Of a DNA stretch of 64,000 nt, positions 33,741 through 42,798 are shown one piece after another (position 1 is the stretch's first letter; each line of letters opens with the position of its first letter). A program made the position numbers and the translations under genes. Below the pieces are notes generated by a model. It did no database searches and was not told where the DNA came from. It worked only from the letters and a program-made list of their open reading frames with translations. This DNA is from an uncultured Sphingomonadaceae bacterium (GTDB taxonomy: Bacteria > Pseudomonadota > Alphaproteobacteria > Sphingomonadales > Sphingomonadaceae): positions 620,001 to 684,000 of the forward strand of contig CANKZR010000001.1 in the NCBI GenBank assembly GCA_947488625.1, in the 5' to 3' direction.

Positions 33741-35081
33741 CTAAGCAGTTGCAGCCTTGTCGGATAAATCCTGCCTGTCTGCGTCCATTTTCCCGGCGCC
33801 ACGCCACAACAAAAATGCGCCGCCAATCCCGATCGGTACAACGACACTCAGTGCCTGCTGCAATCCCAGCGTACCTTGGCCAAAGGCCACGCTCAATTCG
33901 CCTACGGCCCATGGCCCCGCCACATATCCCGCTAGATTGACTGCAAGCATCGCCAGGGCTGTGCCGGTAGCGCGCAAACTGTCCGGGAGGATATATTGCA
34001 GGCCTGCATAAACGCCGACGGCCCAGCCGCCTCCGAAAAGCCCGGCGGGGATCGCCCAGATCAATGCGTGATCCAGGCTTTGCGACCACGCTGCGCCCAG
34101 AACTGATGCTGTTGCAACCAACAGGGCGATTGCTGACAAGGTCAGACACCGACCATAGCCGTTCCTGGCTATTCGATCAAAGACGAAGCCGAAACCGATT
34201 GTGCCGAGCAGCGCGGGAATGATGAATGCGCCGCCAAACGCCGCGCCCGCTTCCGCCATTGTCATGTCGTAATTGCGGGAAAACAGGGTCGGGCCCCAGT
34301 TACCGAAGGCGACGCCAGACATGACGCCGAGCCCCATGCCAAACGCCATGTTTCGATAGCTTGCACGTTTGACGAGCCGCATGAAAATCTGTGCCAGATG
34401 ATTAACCTGCCTGCCGACACGCGCGGCTATACTTTGCGATTGATTGGCTGGAGCCGCGATATCCTGTCGGCGAGGCTCCTTTATGAGAAGCCATGCCAGG
34501 GCGATGACGACCAGCCCGGCAATTCCGAAAAGGCGAAACGGAAGGCGCCAGTCGGCTGTCTCCGCGATGGCTGGCCCCACGCCCAGTCCAAGCATCTGTC
34601 CGAAATAGGTGGCGAGAGCCATGACGGCAAACGCCTTGCCCCGCTGGTCGGCAAGAAAATACGCGGCGATCAACGAATAGGCTGGAGCCTGGAATGCAGC
34701 CTCGCCCACGCCAACCCCGACGCGGGCAGTCGCCAATGTCCACGGGCCGGTCGCATAGCCGCAAAGCACGGTGAAAATGCTCCACATGATGCACCCCGCG
34801 ACGATAATTCGAATACGTGAAGCACGATCCGCGTAGAGCGCGATTGGTATCGCCATGATCGAATAGAACACTGCAAATGCAGGACCCATGAGGAGGCCCA
34901 TGAACCCGTCATCGACGCCGAATTCCGCCTTGATCGGATCGACCAGTCCCACCAGCAGGTACCGGTCAGCATGATTGAAGATCGCAATACCGAGCAGCAG
35001 CAAGAGCACCAGCCATTTGTTGGACAGTTTCTGCGCCGATCCTTCCGCTGTTTCTGGTAAGGCTGCTGTGGTGGTGCTCAT
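33741..35081 (-). CDS. MFS transporter, spinster-like
   Basis: A 446-aa major-facilitator protein with 12 predicted helices. The first helices read LVLLLLLGIAIFNHADRYLL and the loop GLLMGPAFAVFYSIMAIPIA; ARVGVGVGEAAFQAPAYSLI is the motif-C-like helix of the spinster group common in sphingomonad catabolic clusters. It is the last gene of the minus-strand operon (amidohydrolase-Rieske-amidase-SDR-MFS), 61 nt after the SDR, and likely imports the substrate or an intermediate. Substrate unknown. Confidence 0.88.
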   Translation of the reverse strand: MSTTTAALPETAEGSAQKLSNKWLVLLLLLGIAIFNHADRYLLVGLVDPIKAEFGVDDGFMGLLMGPAFAVFYSIMAIPIALYADRASRIRIIVAGCIMWSIFTVLCGYATGPWTLATARVGVGVGEAAFQAPAYSLIAAYFLADQRGKAFAVMALATYFGQMLGLGVGPAIAETADWRLPFRLFGIAGLVVIALAWLLIKEPRRQDIAAPANQSQSIAARVGRQVNHLAQIFMRLVKRASYRNMAFGMGLGVMSGVAFGNWGPTLFSRNYDMTMAEAGAAFGGAFIIPALLGTIGFGFVFDRIARNGYGRCLTLSAIALLVATASVLGAAWSQSLDHALIWAIPAGLFGGGWAVGVYAGLQYILPDSLRATGTALAMLAVNLAGYVAGPWAVGELSVAFGQGTLGLQQALSVVVPIGIGGAFLLWRGAGKMDADRQDLSDKAATA

Positions 35082-35141
35082 GCTGATTATTCCTCACGCC
35101 GCAGCGGTTCTTGTATTCTTTTCGAAGCTGGCAACGAACAG

Positions 35142-35900
35142 CTAGTCGCGCATCTGGTTGCCGCCATTCACGTGATAGACCTGCCCGTTGATCCATGCGC
35201 CATCGTCAGAAGCGAGCAGGGCGACCATTGCGGCAATATCATCGGGTTGGCCAAGGCGCGTGTGCGGAATGGCCTTCAGCCCCATGGCAACCTGCTCTTC
35301 GGTCATATACTGCTGGACGGCTTCGGTCAGAACGAGGCCGGGGCAAATGACGTTGGCGCGAATGCCCTTCTTGCCCCACTTTGCGGCAACGTGGCGGGCG
35401 AGGGCATGGATAGCGTTCTTGGTCATGGGATAGGCAACCTGCCATGGCAAACCGGCCGAGGCGGCGCCTGAACTGGTGTAGATCATTGCCCCGCCGCCGT
35501 TTTCCAGCATCACGGGAAGCGCCGCCTGTGTGGCGATGAGATGGCTCTTGGTGTTTATCTCGACCGACTTGTCGAACACCTCGAGTGGACAATCGAGGGC
35601 GTTGACATCTCCCACTGTACCGCCGGCCAGATTGGAGTGGAAGAAATCCAGGGTGCCGTATGTCTCCAGAGCGGTTGCAACGATCTCCTGCTGCGACTCT
35701 ACCGAGGTGCCGTCCAGGTGAACTCCGATGGCTGTGCCACCGTCGCCAACGATTTTCTCGGCCGTTTCCTTGGCCCAATCTTCGGCGATGTCGCCAATTA
35801 CGACATGCGCGCCTTCTTCGGCGAGGCGACGAGCGGTGGCCGCGCCAATGCCGCGTCCTCCGCCTGCAATTATTCCAACCTTGCTTTTCAGTCCCCGCAT
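35142..35900 (-). CDS. Short-chain dehydrogenase/reductase (cluster SDR 1)
   Basis: A 252-aa classical SDR. Nucleotide motif IIAGGGRGIGAATARRLAEE (G-x3-G-x-G), acidic residue at the end of strand 2 (VIGDIAED, NAD preference), HSNLAGG in place of the usual NNAG, catalytic Ser in YTSSGAA and Y-x3-K in AYPMTKNAI, then NVICPGLVLTEA. The start at 35900 has GGGAGGA upstream. 27 nt separate it from the amidase. It probably oxidises an alcohol in the pathway. Confidence 0.9.
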   Translation of the reverse strand: MRGLKSKVGIIAGGGRGIGAATARRLAEEGAHVVIGDIAEDWAKETAEKIVGDGGTAIGVHLDGTSVESQQEIVATALETYGTLDFFHSNLAGGTVGDVNALDCPLEVFDKSVEINTKSHLIATQAALPVMLENGGGAMIYTSSGAASAGLPWQVAYPMTKNAIHALARHVAAKWGKKGIRANVICPGLVLTEAVQQYMTEEQVAMGLKAIPHTRLGQPDDIAAMVALLASDDGAWINGQVYHVNGGNQMRD

Positions 35901-35926
35901 CGGCTTTCCTCCCATGTTCCTAAAGT

Positions 35927-37456
35927 TCAGGCTCGACCGGGCGCTGCGGCCATGGCTTCCCACCAGGGCTGAGCCAGTTCAACCTGCGCGGCAAGCTGGA
36001 ACAGCAACGCCTCCGCCCCGTATCGCGCACTGATCATAACCCCGATCGGCAGTCCGTCCGAGGACATGCCAAGCGGTAGCGAGGCGCTGGGCTGGCCGGT
36101 GATGTTGTAAGTGCCGGTAAAGGGCGTGAAGGCAGCCACACGTTGGCCCCACGCCTGAAAATCTTGCTGCTGCAAGTCCAACGTGCCTACCATCGGCGGC
36201 GGAGTTGCGACCGTGGGCGACAGGATGATGTCGTAATCGTCCATGAACCGCGCCATGTCGTAGGCCACCTGCTGGAAAACGTTGTGCGCGCGGGAAACCG
36301 AAACGCCATCCATCTGCTTGCCAAGGTTGTAGAACATCATCGTGATATGTTCGAGAACGTCGGTCGACGGCGCGATGCCCGTTGCAGCAGCACGTTCATC
36401 GATGCTGGCCACGAGCGAGGTTGAAATGGCAGCGAAGTTGGCCTGCCCCACCTCCGCCATGTCAATCGTGGGCTGCGCCTCCTCGACATGGTGGCCCAGG
36501 CTCTCGAGCAGCACGGCCGCATCGCGGGCGGCGCCGATGCATTCGGGATCGACCGGCGAACCGGCTGGCGGTGTCAGCACCAGGGCAACCCTCAACGGGC
36601 GCGGAGCACGGGTGGTGTAGGACAGGAAGCTGTCTTCGGGGGAGGGCGCGGAGTAGCGCGAACCCGGTTCGGTTCCAGCTGTTGCATCCAACAATGCCGC
36701 TGAATCGCGCACCGAACGGGTAACGACGTGGTTGGCCGACATACCGCCCCAGCCTTCGGTGCGATTAGGCCCCATGGGCACCCGTCCACGGCTTGGCTTC
36801 AGTCCGAAAAGACCGCAACACGATGCGGGTATGCGGATAGAACCTCCGCCATCCGTGGCATGGGCGGCGGGCAATACGCCAGCAGCCACCGCGGCAGCAG
36901 CACCGCCGCTCGAACCGCCGGCTATGCGTTCACGGTTCCATGGATTGCGGGTAATGCCCGTGGACAGGGATTCGGTTGTACCGGTCAATCCGAACTCGGG
37001 CGTGGTCGTCTTGCCGAAAATGACCAGGCCAGCAGCTTGATGCCTTTTCACCAATTCCGAAGTGTATGGCGCGACAAAGCCATCATAGGAGCGACTACCC
37101 TGGCCCGACGGTTGCCCTTCGATATGCGCGTGCAGGTCCTTCAGAAGCCATGGAACGCCGGTGAACGGCCCCTCGGGCAACCCCTCTGAAATTGCATCGC
37201 GGGCGTAATCGTAAAGCTTGTGCGCCATGAAGTTGAACTGAGGATTAGTCTCCTCGGCCCGCTGGATGGACAGTTCCAGCAGATCGGTGGGGGAAACCTG
37301 CCGGGTCCGGACGAGCTGAGCGAGGCCGATGGCGTCATGATGATCGAGCATGTTCTCTCCAATCGACGCGGTTTTCGCCATCGCCCTTACGCTTCCCGAC
37401 AGTGCTGCAGCCCCGGCTGCAGTGCCAGCCAGAAGGCTGCGCCTGCTCATCTTCAT
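35927..37456 (-). CDS. Tat-exported amidase (amidase signature family)
   Basis: A 509-aa protein. The N-terminus [19 protein letters not shown] is a twin-arginine signal (RRSLLAG), so the enzyme is predicted periplasmic. The amidase signature follows: catalytic Lys in [12 protein letters not shown], Ser-cis-Ser in [20 protein letters not shown] and [20 protein letters not shown]. It hydrolyses an amide bond of unknown substrate. The ATG at 37456 overlaps the Rieske stop (ATGA), so it is translationally coupled. An alternative Met at 37450 leaves the signal intact. Confidence 0.9.
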   Translation of the reverse strand: MKMSRRSLLAGTAAGAAALSGSVRAMAKTASIGENMLDHHDAIGLAQLVRTRQVSPTDLLELSIQRAEETNPQFNFMAHKLYDYARDAISEGLPEGPFTGVPWLLKDLHAHIEGQPSGQGSRSYDGFVAPYTSELVKRHQAAGLVIFGKTTTPEFGLTGTTESLSTGITRNPWNRERIAGGSSGGAAAAVAAGVLPAAHATDGGGSIRIPASCCGLFGLKPSRGRVPMGPNRTEGWGGMSANHVVTRSVRDSAALLDATAGTEPGSRYSAPSPEDSFLSYTTRAPRPLRVALVLTPPAGSPVDPECIGAARDAAVLLESLGHHVEEAQPTIDMAEVGQANFAAISTSLVASIDERAAATGIAPSTDVLEHITMMFYNLGKQMDGVSVSRAHNVFQQVAYDMARFMDDYDIILSPTVATPPPMVGTLDLQQQDFQAWGQRVAAFTPFTGTYNITGQPSASLPLGMSSDGLPIGVMISARYGAEALLFQLAAQVELAQPWWEAMAAAPGRA

Positions 37457-38595
37457 GCCTCGACCGTTACGGAGCCGGGCACGCCCTGTCCTTCCGCGTA
37501 ATAGCGGGCGTAGAACTGGCGGAATTTCGGAATCGGTCCATCTCCCTTGCAGATGATCGCATCCGGCGTGAACTTCATCCGGTCCCAGACTACCTTGTCC
37601 TGATCCAGTTGCTTGTTCACGTCCTTGATGATTGCCCGCGCCAGACCTGCCATCGGTCCTTCGATCTGCGACTTCGGCTGGGTGTAGAAATAGCGGACCT
37701 CCAACTTGTCCAACTCGACCGGAGTAATGCAGGCGATCAGCAGGGTTTCGCAGATACCCTCGAAACGAACCCAGTTCTGGCCCGGGCCGTTGGAGATAGA
37801 AGTGATCTTCCCATCCACCACACCCTTGGGGGTCCCCATCTTGGCGCGAACGATGCCCTCGCGGTTCCACTCGCCCCAGGTAAGCTCTGCCTCAGGTGGG
37901 CTGGCGACGCCGTGAATGTAGGTGAAGTGCGGGAAATCGACGCCGTTTTCCGCCATGTTCTGGATACTGCCGAATATGGTCCATCTGACTTCATCGAATT
38001 CCGACCATTCCGGATCGGTTGCTTCAGGAAGTTCGACAACGTCGTAGGGAGGTTCTTCTCCTTCGGGATGATAATAGGTCCAGATTATCCGGTTCTTTTC
38101 CTGGATCGGCCAGGTTTCCTTGCACTTGCGCTTGACCTGCGGCGGGATAACGGTGGAATAGGGTATCTCTTTCACCAGACCCTCGTCCCCATCGTACCGC
38201 CAGGCGTGGAACGGGCATTCCAGTAGGTTGCCCTGGACCTTGCCCCCATGGCCGAGATGGGCACCCAGGTGAGCGCAATAGGCATCCATCAGGCGGGCCT
38301 TGCCGTCTTCACCGCGCCAGATAACCAGATCCTGCGCAAAATAGCGCAAAGGCTTCACCTGGCCCACCGCGAGTTCGTCGCACAGCATCAGCGGGTACCA
38401 CCCGCACGGAAAGCCGATATCGAGGTTGCGCGCTGCTGCAGAAGGGCGATCCGGCAGATCGGCAACGCGCCAGGCGGCAATCTCTTCCTTGGTCATGTTC
38501 TCGATGACCTGGTAGGCGGCGACAGGTGCCGTCCTTGCGTCTGTACTGGCTGCGTCCTTTACGGCGTCTGCTCCATGCGTTGCGGATGCGGTCAT
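37453..38595 (-). CDS. Rieske non-haem iron oxygenase, KshA-like oxygenase subunit
   Basis: A 380-aa oxygenase. Rieske [2Fe-2S] ligands C107-x-H109 (YCAHLGAHLGHG) and C127-x2-H130 (ECPFHAWRYD); mononuclear iron ligands in ENGVDFPHFTYIHG (D220/H223/H228). This spacing and the FPH..Y.HG motif resemble 3-ketosteroid 9-alpha-hydroxylase (KshA) and related steroid oxygenases more than ring-dihydroxylating enzymes. A reductase/ferredoxin partner is not encoded nearby. An AAAGGAG Shine-Dalgarno precedes the ATG at 38595; the stop overlaps the amidase start. Confidence 0.9.
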   Translation of the reverse strand: MTASATHGADAVKDAASTDARTAPVAAYQVIENMTKEEIAAWRVADLPDRPSAAARNLDIGFPCGWYPLMLCDELAVGQVKPLRYFAQDLVIWRGEDGKARLMDAYCAHLGAHLGHGGKVQGNLLECPFHAWRYDGDEGLVKEIPYSTVIPPQVKRKCKETWPIQEKNRIIWTYYHPEGEEPPYDVVELPEATDPEWSEFDEVRWTIFGSIQNMAENGVDFPHFTYIHGVASPPEAELTWGEWNREGIVRAKMGTPKGVVDGKITSISNGPGQNWVRFEGICETLLIACITPVELDKLEVRYFYTQPKSQIEGPMAGLARAIIKDVNKQLDQDKVVWDRMKFTPDAIICKGDGPIPKFRQFYARYYAEGQGVPGSVTVEA

Positions 38596-38717
38596 TGTCT
38601 TTCTCCTTTGGTTGCCGCTTCGCTTTGCGCTTCGAAGCGGCGGCCTTTGCCGGGGTTGTCTCGGGCAAGAGGCGGTGACTAAAGAAGGGGAGCAGACTTC
38701 CCGGCTCCCGAGTGAAA

Positions 38718-39584
38718 TCACATCTTGAATACGCGCTTGGCATTTTCGCGCAGGAACTTGGGCCAGACTTCATCCTTGAGCGGCACATTCTCCATATCGG
38801 AAAATATACGATCGAGGCTGAGGCCCATCGGAAAATAGCCCGCGTAGATGATCTTGTCCGATCCGCGAGAGTTCGCGTAATCGATGATGGCCTTGGGATA
38901 ATGCTTTGGCGCAAACGCACTCGTCGAATAATAAAGGTTCGGCCATTTCAGCATCAGCTTTACGGCAAGCGCCTCCCAGGGCTCGGCACCGTGACGCATC
39001 ACGACCTTGAGGTCCGGGAAGAACCAGCAAACCTCGTCGAAATGTTCGACCTTTTGCGTTTCCATCGGAATACGCGGACCAGGTACGCCAGCATTCAGCA
39101 AGATTGGCAGGTCCAGTTCCACTGCGCAGGCGTAGATCGGGAACATGTATTTGTGGTTTACTGGAACTTGCGGATTGGTTCCGGCCGGGAAGACACTGAT
39201 CGCACTCAGGCCAACCTCTTCATGAATGCGTTTGATCCTTCGAACTTCTTCCATCCCGTTGTTGGGATTGCAGGGCAGATCGAAGAAGAAGCGGTCCGGA
39301 TACTGCTGTTTCGCGCGCCGCGAAGTATCGTTCTCGTTCCAGCCTACAAGCGCGTGTTCGATATTGAATTTGTCCATCTGTTCGACGGTCCAACTAACGA
39401 AATCATCGGCGTTTTCGGTATCGGGGATATCCTTGAACATATATTGCGCGGGCATCTTGAAGGCTGCGCGGCTTTCCTCGTCCTTCAGCAGTGGCTTGAA
39501 CGCCTCGTACCATTCGGATTTGTCCTCCGCCTCGGGGATGCCGAGCATGGTATCGATAATCTTGATGTCCTTGGGATAGCTCAT
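38718..39584 (-). CDS. Amidohydrolase-2 (ACMSD-like) family protein
   Basis: A 288-aa TIM-barrel protein. IKIIDTMLGIPE at the N-terminus stands where family members normally have D-x-H-x-H, so the usual two-histidine metal site is altered. KVVMRHGAEPWEALAVKLML keeps the later His region, and IIYAGYFPMGLSLDRIFSDM replaces the usual G-S-D-x-P motif. Decarboxylase or hydrolase activity is therefore uncertain. It begins 1 nt after the stop of a ligase relic and is now the first intact gene of the minus-strand operon. Confidence 0.8.
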   Translation of the reverse strand: MSYPKDIKIIDTMLGIPEAEDKSEWYEAFKPLLKDEESRAAFKMPAQYMFKDIPDTENADDFVSWTVEQMDKFNIEHALVGWNENDTSRRAKQQYPDRFFFDLPCNPNNGMEEVRRIKRIHEEVGLSAISVFPAGTNPQVPVNHKYMFPIYACAVELDLPILLNAGVPGPRIPMETQKVEHFDEVCWFFPDLKVVMRHGAEPWEALAVKLMLKWPNLYYSTSAFAPKHYPKAIIDYANSRGSDKIIYAGYFPMGLSLDRIFSDMENVPLKDEVWPKFLRENAKRVFKM

Positions 39585-39585
39585 C

Positions 39586-39693
39586 TTACTTGGCTCCTGA
39601 GGGGCGCGGCCAATCGGCGCGCAATTTGCTCTTGTCGATCTTGCCGACGGGATTGCGTGGCCATGATGTCATCACTCTCCTGCGTTTAACGTC
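39586..39693 (-). pseudogene. C-terminal relic of an AMP-forming acyl-CoA synthetase/ligase
   Basis: The minus-strand frame reads KRRVMTSWPRNPVGK then IDKSKLRADW and ends with TAA one base before the amidohydrolase ATG. R-N-P-x-G-K-I-x-K-x-x-L-R is the conserved C-terminal catalytic-lysine motif of class I adenylate-forming ligases. A stop codon (TAG at 39696-39694) interrupts the frame just upstream and nothing resembling the rest of the gene follows. This is the tail of a deleted gene that was once the upstream member of the operon. Confidence 0.8.
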
Positions 39694-39833
39694 CTAGCAT
39701 TGTCAGCCATTACCGATCAGCCGGATTGTGCCTGTCAGCCACGCAGTGGGACGTGACATCGGGCCACGGTAGCGAAATTTGCAGACACCTTGCCTTGAAA
39801 ACTAAGAATATCGTAGAAACCTTCATCTAATAT

Positions 39834-39867
39834 TACGCATCGTATTGACATAAGCTGCCTATGGTCG
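39834..39867 (+). promoter_or_regulatory. Candidate promoter with overlapping palindromic operator for the OYE-SDR operon
   Basis: TACGCATCGTA (39834-39844) is a TACG/CGTA inverted repeat with a 3-bp spacer. It abuts a TTGACA -35 element (39845-39850); a weak -10-like TCAATT follows after 17 bp. A CGTAGA half-site lies at 39812-39817. Similar half-sites occur at two other promoters of the cluster (43572, 48542-48586). Confidence 0.45.
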
Positions 39868-39902
39868 TCAATTGCGTTGTAAGAGAGCGAGGGGAATTTC
39901 AC

Positions 39903-41138
39903 GTGTCTGCAACCGGTGTTTCGCCATTCGATCCCGTAAGAGTCGGCCCGCTCACGCTGCGCAATCGCTTCATCAAAGCGGCGACCAATGAAGGTATGGC
40001 CAAGCAAGGTGTGGTAACCAAGGGCCTGTCACTGTTTCACGAGCGCATGGCCAAAGGCGGCGCGGCGCTGACGACGGTTGCCTATTGTGCCACCAGTATG
40101 GATGGCAGGACCTTCGTCGACCAGGTCACGATGACGCGCGAGAACCTGCCCGATCTGAAAGCCATGACTGACGCGGTTCACAAACATGGCGGCGCGATAA
40201 GCGCGCAACTTACCCACGCCGGATCCTTCACTTTTCTCGACAAGGAGCAGCTCAGCGCTTCGAGGCCGCTCAGTTCCAGCGGTGGTTTCAACAAGGTCGG
40301 CGTCATTTCCAACCGCTTTTTCAAAAAAGCGATGAATCGCGCAGAGATGGACGCGATGGCTGCGCAATTCGTGGCGGCCGCAAGGCTTGCCCGCGAAGCG
40401 GGTTTCGATGCGGTCGAACTGCACATGGGCCACGGATACCTGCTCAGCCAGTTTGTATCGCCGCTCTATAACAAGCGCCGCGACGAATATGGCGGGACCA
40501 TCGAAAAACGAATGAAGTTCCCCAACGAAGTTCTCTCGCGAGTTCTGGACGCGGTCGGCAAGGATCTGGCCGTGCTCGTCAAGTACAGCATGACCGACGG
40601 AGCGAAGGGTGGGAACACGATCAGGGAAGGTATAGAGGTTGCGAAGTCACTGGAGAAGACAGGCGCGCATATGGCGGTGCTCTCCAACGGCCTGAACGTG
40701 GAATCGATTACCGCGATGTTCGGCTCATCGTTGCCGCCCTCCGGAGCCAAACCGTCCAACCCGCTGATCCGCCTGGCGATGGCGTTGCAAAAACTGACCG
40801 CTCCCAGGGACGTGGTGTTTCAAGAAAACTATCTGCGCGATAATGCTCTGAAAATTCGCGCTGCAACCGATATGCCGCTGGCCTACCTTGGCGGGGCCAA
40901 GTCTTCGGAAGGGGTGGCGGAGGTGATGGATGATGGTTTCGATGCCGTCGCGATGGGGCGCGCACTTATCTACGATCCGCAGATCATCAATCGCTGGCAA
41001 TGCGGAGTGATCGAGACTTCGGGCTGTACAGCCTGCAACCATTGCGTGACGATGATGTATCTGCCGGCTGGCACTCACTGCGTATTGACCGGGTCGCAGG
41101 ATCCAGACCTCAACCAAATCCCGGCAGGAGCTGCCTGA
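39903..41138 (+). CDS. NADH:flavin oxidoreductase, Old Yellow Enzyme family (OYE 1)
   Basis: A 411-aa TIM-barrel flavoenzyme. FDPVRVGPLTLRNRFIKAAT opens the barrel; QLTHAGSF and ELHMGHGYLLSQFVSPLYNK carry the substrate-site H-x2-H-like residues (HMGHGYLL); RRDEYGGTIEKRMKF is the classic family motif; DAVAMGRALIYDP binds FMN phosphate. The GTG at 39903 has GAGGGG at good distance and is preferred over an ATG at 39861 with none. Likely an ene- or dienoyl reductase. The C-terminus has CTACNHC, recalling the Fe-S motif of 2,4-dienoyl-CoA reductase-type members, but the second domain is missing. Confidence 0.88.
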   Translation: MSATGVSPFDPVRVGPLTLRNRFIKAATNEGMAKQGVVTKGLSLFHERMAKGGAALTTVAYCATSMDGRTFVDQVTMTRENLPDLKAMTDAVHKHGGAISAQLTHAGSFTFLDKEQLSASRPLSSSGGFNKVGVISNRFFKKAMNRAEMDAMAAQFVAAARLAREAGFDAVELHMGHGYLLSQFVSPLYNKRRDEYGGTIEKRMKFPNEVLSRVLDAVGKDLAVLVKYSMTDGAKGGNTIREGIEVAKSLEKTGAHMAVLSNGLNVESITAMFGSSLPPSGAKPSNPLIRLAMALQKLTAPRDVVFQENYLRDNALKIRAATDMPLAYLGGAKSSEGVAEVMDDGFDAVAMGRALIYDPQIINRWQCGVIETSGCTACNHCVTMMYLPAGTHCVLTGSQDPDLNQIPAGAA

Positions 41139-41914
41139 TGAACAAGATGTTTGAGAACCGCGTAGCTATCGTCACTGGCGGCAGTGACGGGATCGGCCGG
41201 GCAACATCGGAACTCCTTGCAAGGCGCGGAGCCCATGTCGCGATCCTGGCAAGAGGAATGGAAAAGCTCGAAGCAACCCGCGATGCCATCGCGGGCGCCG
41301 GGGGTTCGGTGGAAATTCACAGTATCGATCTTGGCGATACAGAAGCCTACGCCGCCTTGATCAGCAAGATCGCGCGTGCGCACGCCCGCCTCGATATGCT
41401 CGTCAATAATGCGATGAGCGTTCATTATGCGCCGATAGAGAAACTTGCCATGAAACACTGGCGCAGCGATTTTACGGTAAATGCCGATGCCGTGTTTGCC
41501 GGAACGCAAGCAGCTATCGCGGCTATGCGTGAACGGGGCAAGGGCGGCAGCATCGTCAATGTCGCATCTACCACAGCCATTCGAGCTGCGCCCTACATGA
41601 CCAGCTATTCCGCCAGCAAGGCGGCGATGATCCAGTTCAGCGCGGTTGCTGCGATGGAAACCGCGCGCGACAATATCCGCATCAATTGCGTGGTTCCCGG
41701 CCAGGTTCAGACTGCCGGCAACGAAGTCTTCGCGCGCAAGGCACCCGAAGTGGCATCCAGGACCGCAGAAGCAATTCCAATGGGGAGGGGCGGTACTCCG
41801 GAAGAGCTGGCCGAAAGCATCGCATTCCTATTGTCGGATGCAGCAGCCTATATCACGGGTGTCGCGTTGCCGGTTGATGGCGGGAAGGCTGCACAGCTCT
41901 ACTTACCGGGATGA
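41138..41914 (+). CDS. Short-chain dehydrogenase/reductase (cluster SDR 2)
   Basis: A 258-aa classical SDR with IVTGGSDGIGRATSELLARR (cofactor loop), NNAMSVHYAP (N-N-A-x), NVASTTAIRAA (catalytic Ser) and Y-x3-K in SYSASKAAMIQF, then INCVVPGQVQT. Its ATG overlaps the OYE 1 stop (TGATG), so the two form an operon and probably act on consecutive intermediates. Residue after strand 2 is Arg/Ala-type (LARGMEK), suggesting NADP preference. Confidence 0.91.
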   Translation: MNKMFENRVAIVTGGSDGIGRATSELLARRGAHVAILARGMEKLEATRDAIAGAGGSVEIHSIDLGDTEAYAALISKIARAHARLDMLVNNAMSVHYAPIEKLAMKHWRSDFTVNADAVFAGTQAAIAAMRERGKGGSIVNVASTTAIRAAPYMTSYSASKAAMIQFSAVAAMETARDNIRINCVVPGQVQTAGNEVFARKAPEVASRTAEAIPMGRGGTPEELAESIAFLLSDAAAYITGVALPVDGGKAAQLYLPG

Positions 41915-42018
41915 GCGCAGGACCGGCAGCGCGCTGCGCCGGATGCGTTTGACATAGATGCTGGACGTTCTCGCCTGCGCCAGCCTTGCGGCCAGAACGC
42001 GCCCGCAATAGTCGAAAT

Positions 42019-42657
42019 TCAGTCCGCCCGGACTTTCACCTTCGGGACATCGGCACCGCGCCGCATCCGGGTGAGAAATTCATCTGCTGGCGCTGGTTCC
42101 GGAACAGGGCCTTCAGGTGCGCCGTCGCGGTTCCAGAACTCCTCATAGCTGGGGAACAGCTTATGAAAGGTGCCCTCTGCCGCATCCACACCAGGCCAGC
42201 GCATCTTGTTTTCGCCCACGGGAGGCTTGTTGAGATCGGTCGCATACCAGTAGAGCGGCAGCCGGCGCGCGAAATACCACCGGCCATCCTGCTTCACGTA
42301 ATCGTCGATATACATCATCTGCATGATGACCCATTCATCCTGTCCGCCATCGACAGGGGTCTCGTGCTCGTTCTTGGAATAGACAACGCCGTGCGCGTGA
42401 TCCTCGTCGTCGAATTCGATGATGTGGCCACCGATATGGTGTGACGTTCCGGTGAAGGGGGAGCGCAAGGTGCGGTCCATGTAGCTGCGTAGAGCTTCCC
42501 GTCCCGTCGTGCCTTTTCCGACGCGTACATCCGTGGGGAAAAGCGAAACCATCGCATCCATATCCCGCATGTCGAGCGCGAGAGCATATTTCGCCGGAAG
42601 CTGCCGGATTTCGTCGAGGGCCTCCAGCCGCGAAATGCGTTGCTCGATATCGTTCAT
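42019..42657 (-). CDS. SnoaL-like / NTF2-fold protein
   Basis: A 212-aa protein with a SnoaL_4-type cone domain: ISRLEALDEIRQLPAKYALA, LDMRDMDAMVSLFPTDVRVG, then GTSHHIGGHIIEFDD and DGRWYFARRLPLYWYA. Members act as isomerases, dehydratases or hydroxylases on cyclic substrates, often without cofactor. The C-terminal about 60 residues are polar and Pro-rich. It lies within the catabolic cluster, convergent with SDR 2. The same fold is fused to an epimerase at 3607-4977. Confidence 0.85.
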   Translation of the reverse strand: MNDIEQRISRLEALDEIRQLPAKYALALDMRDMDAMVSLFPTDVRVGKGTTGREALRSYMDRTLRSPFTGTSHHIGGHIIEFDDEDHAHGVVYSKNEHETPVDGGQDEWVIMQMMYIDDYVKQDGRWYFARRLPLYWYATDLNKPPVGENKMRWPGVDAAEGTFHKLFPSYEEFWNRDGAPEGPVPEPAPADEFLTRMRRGADVPKVKVRAD

Positions 42658-42798
42658 AGCGGATAATTCCTCGATCTGTTCAGGCTCTCACCTGCGAAAG
42701 TAGTGACCTTCACGAATTGCTGTGGCTTGACGACATGGAGAACTGCACGCTCCCGCAATCGGGCCGGGTATAAGAATAGCGCGTCGAGCACCTGGGCG

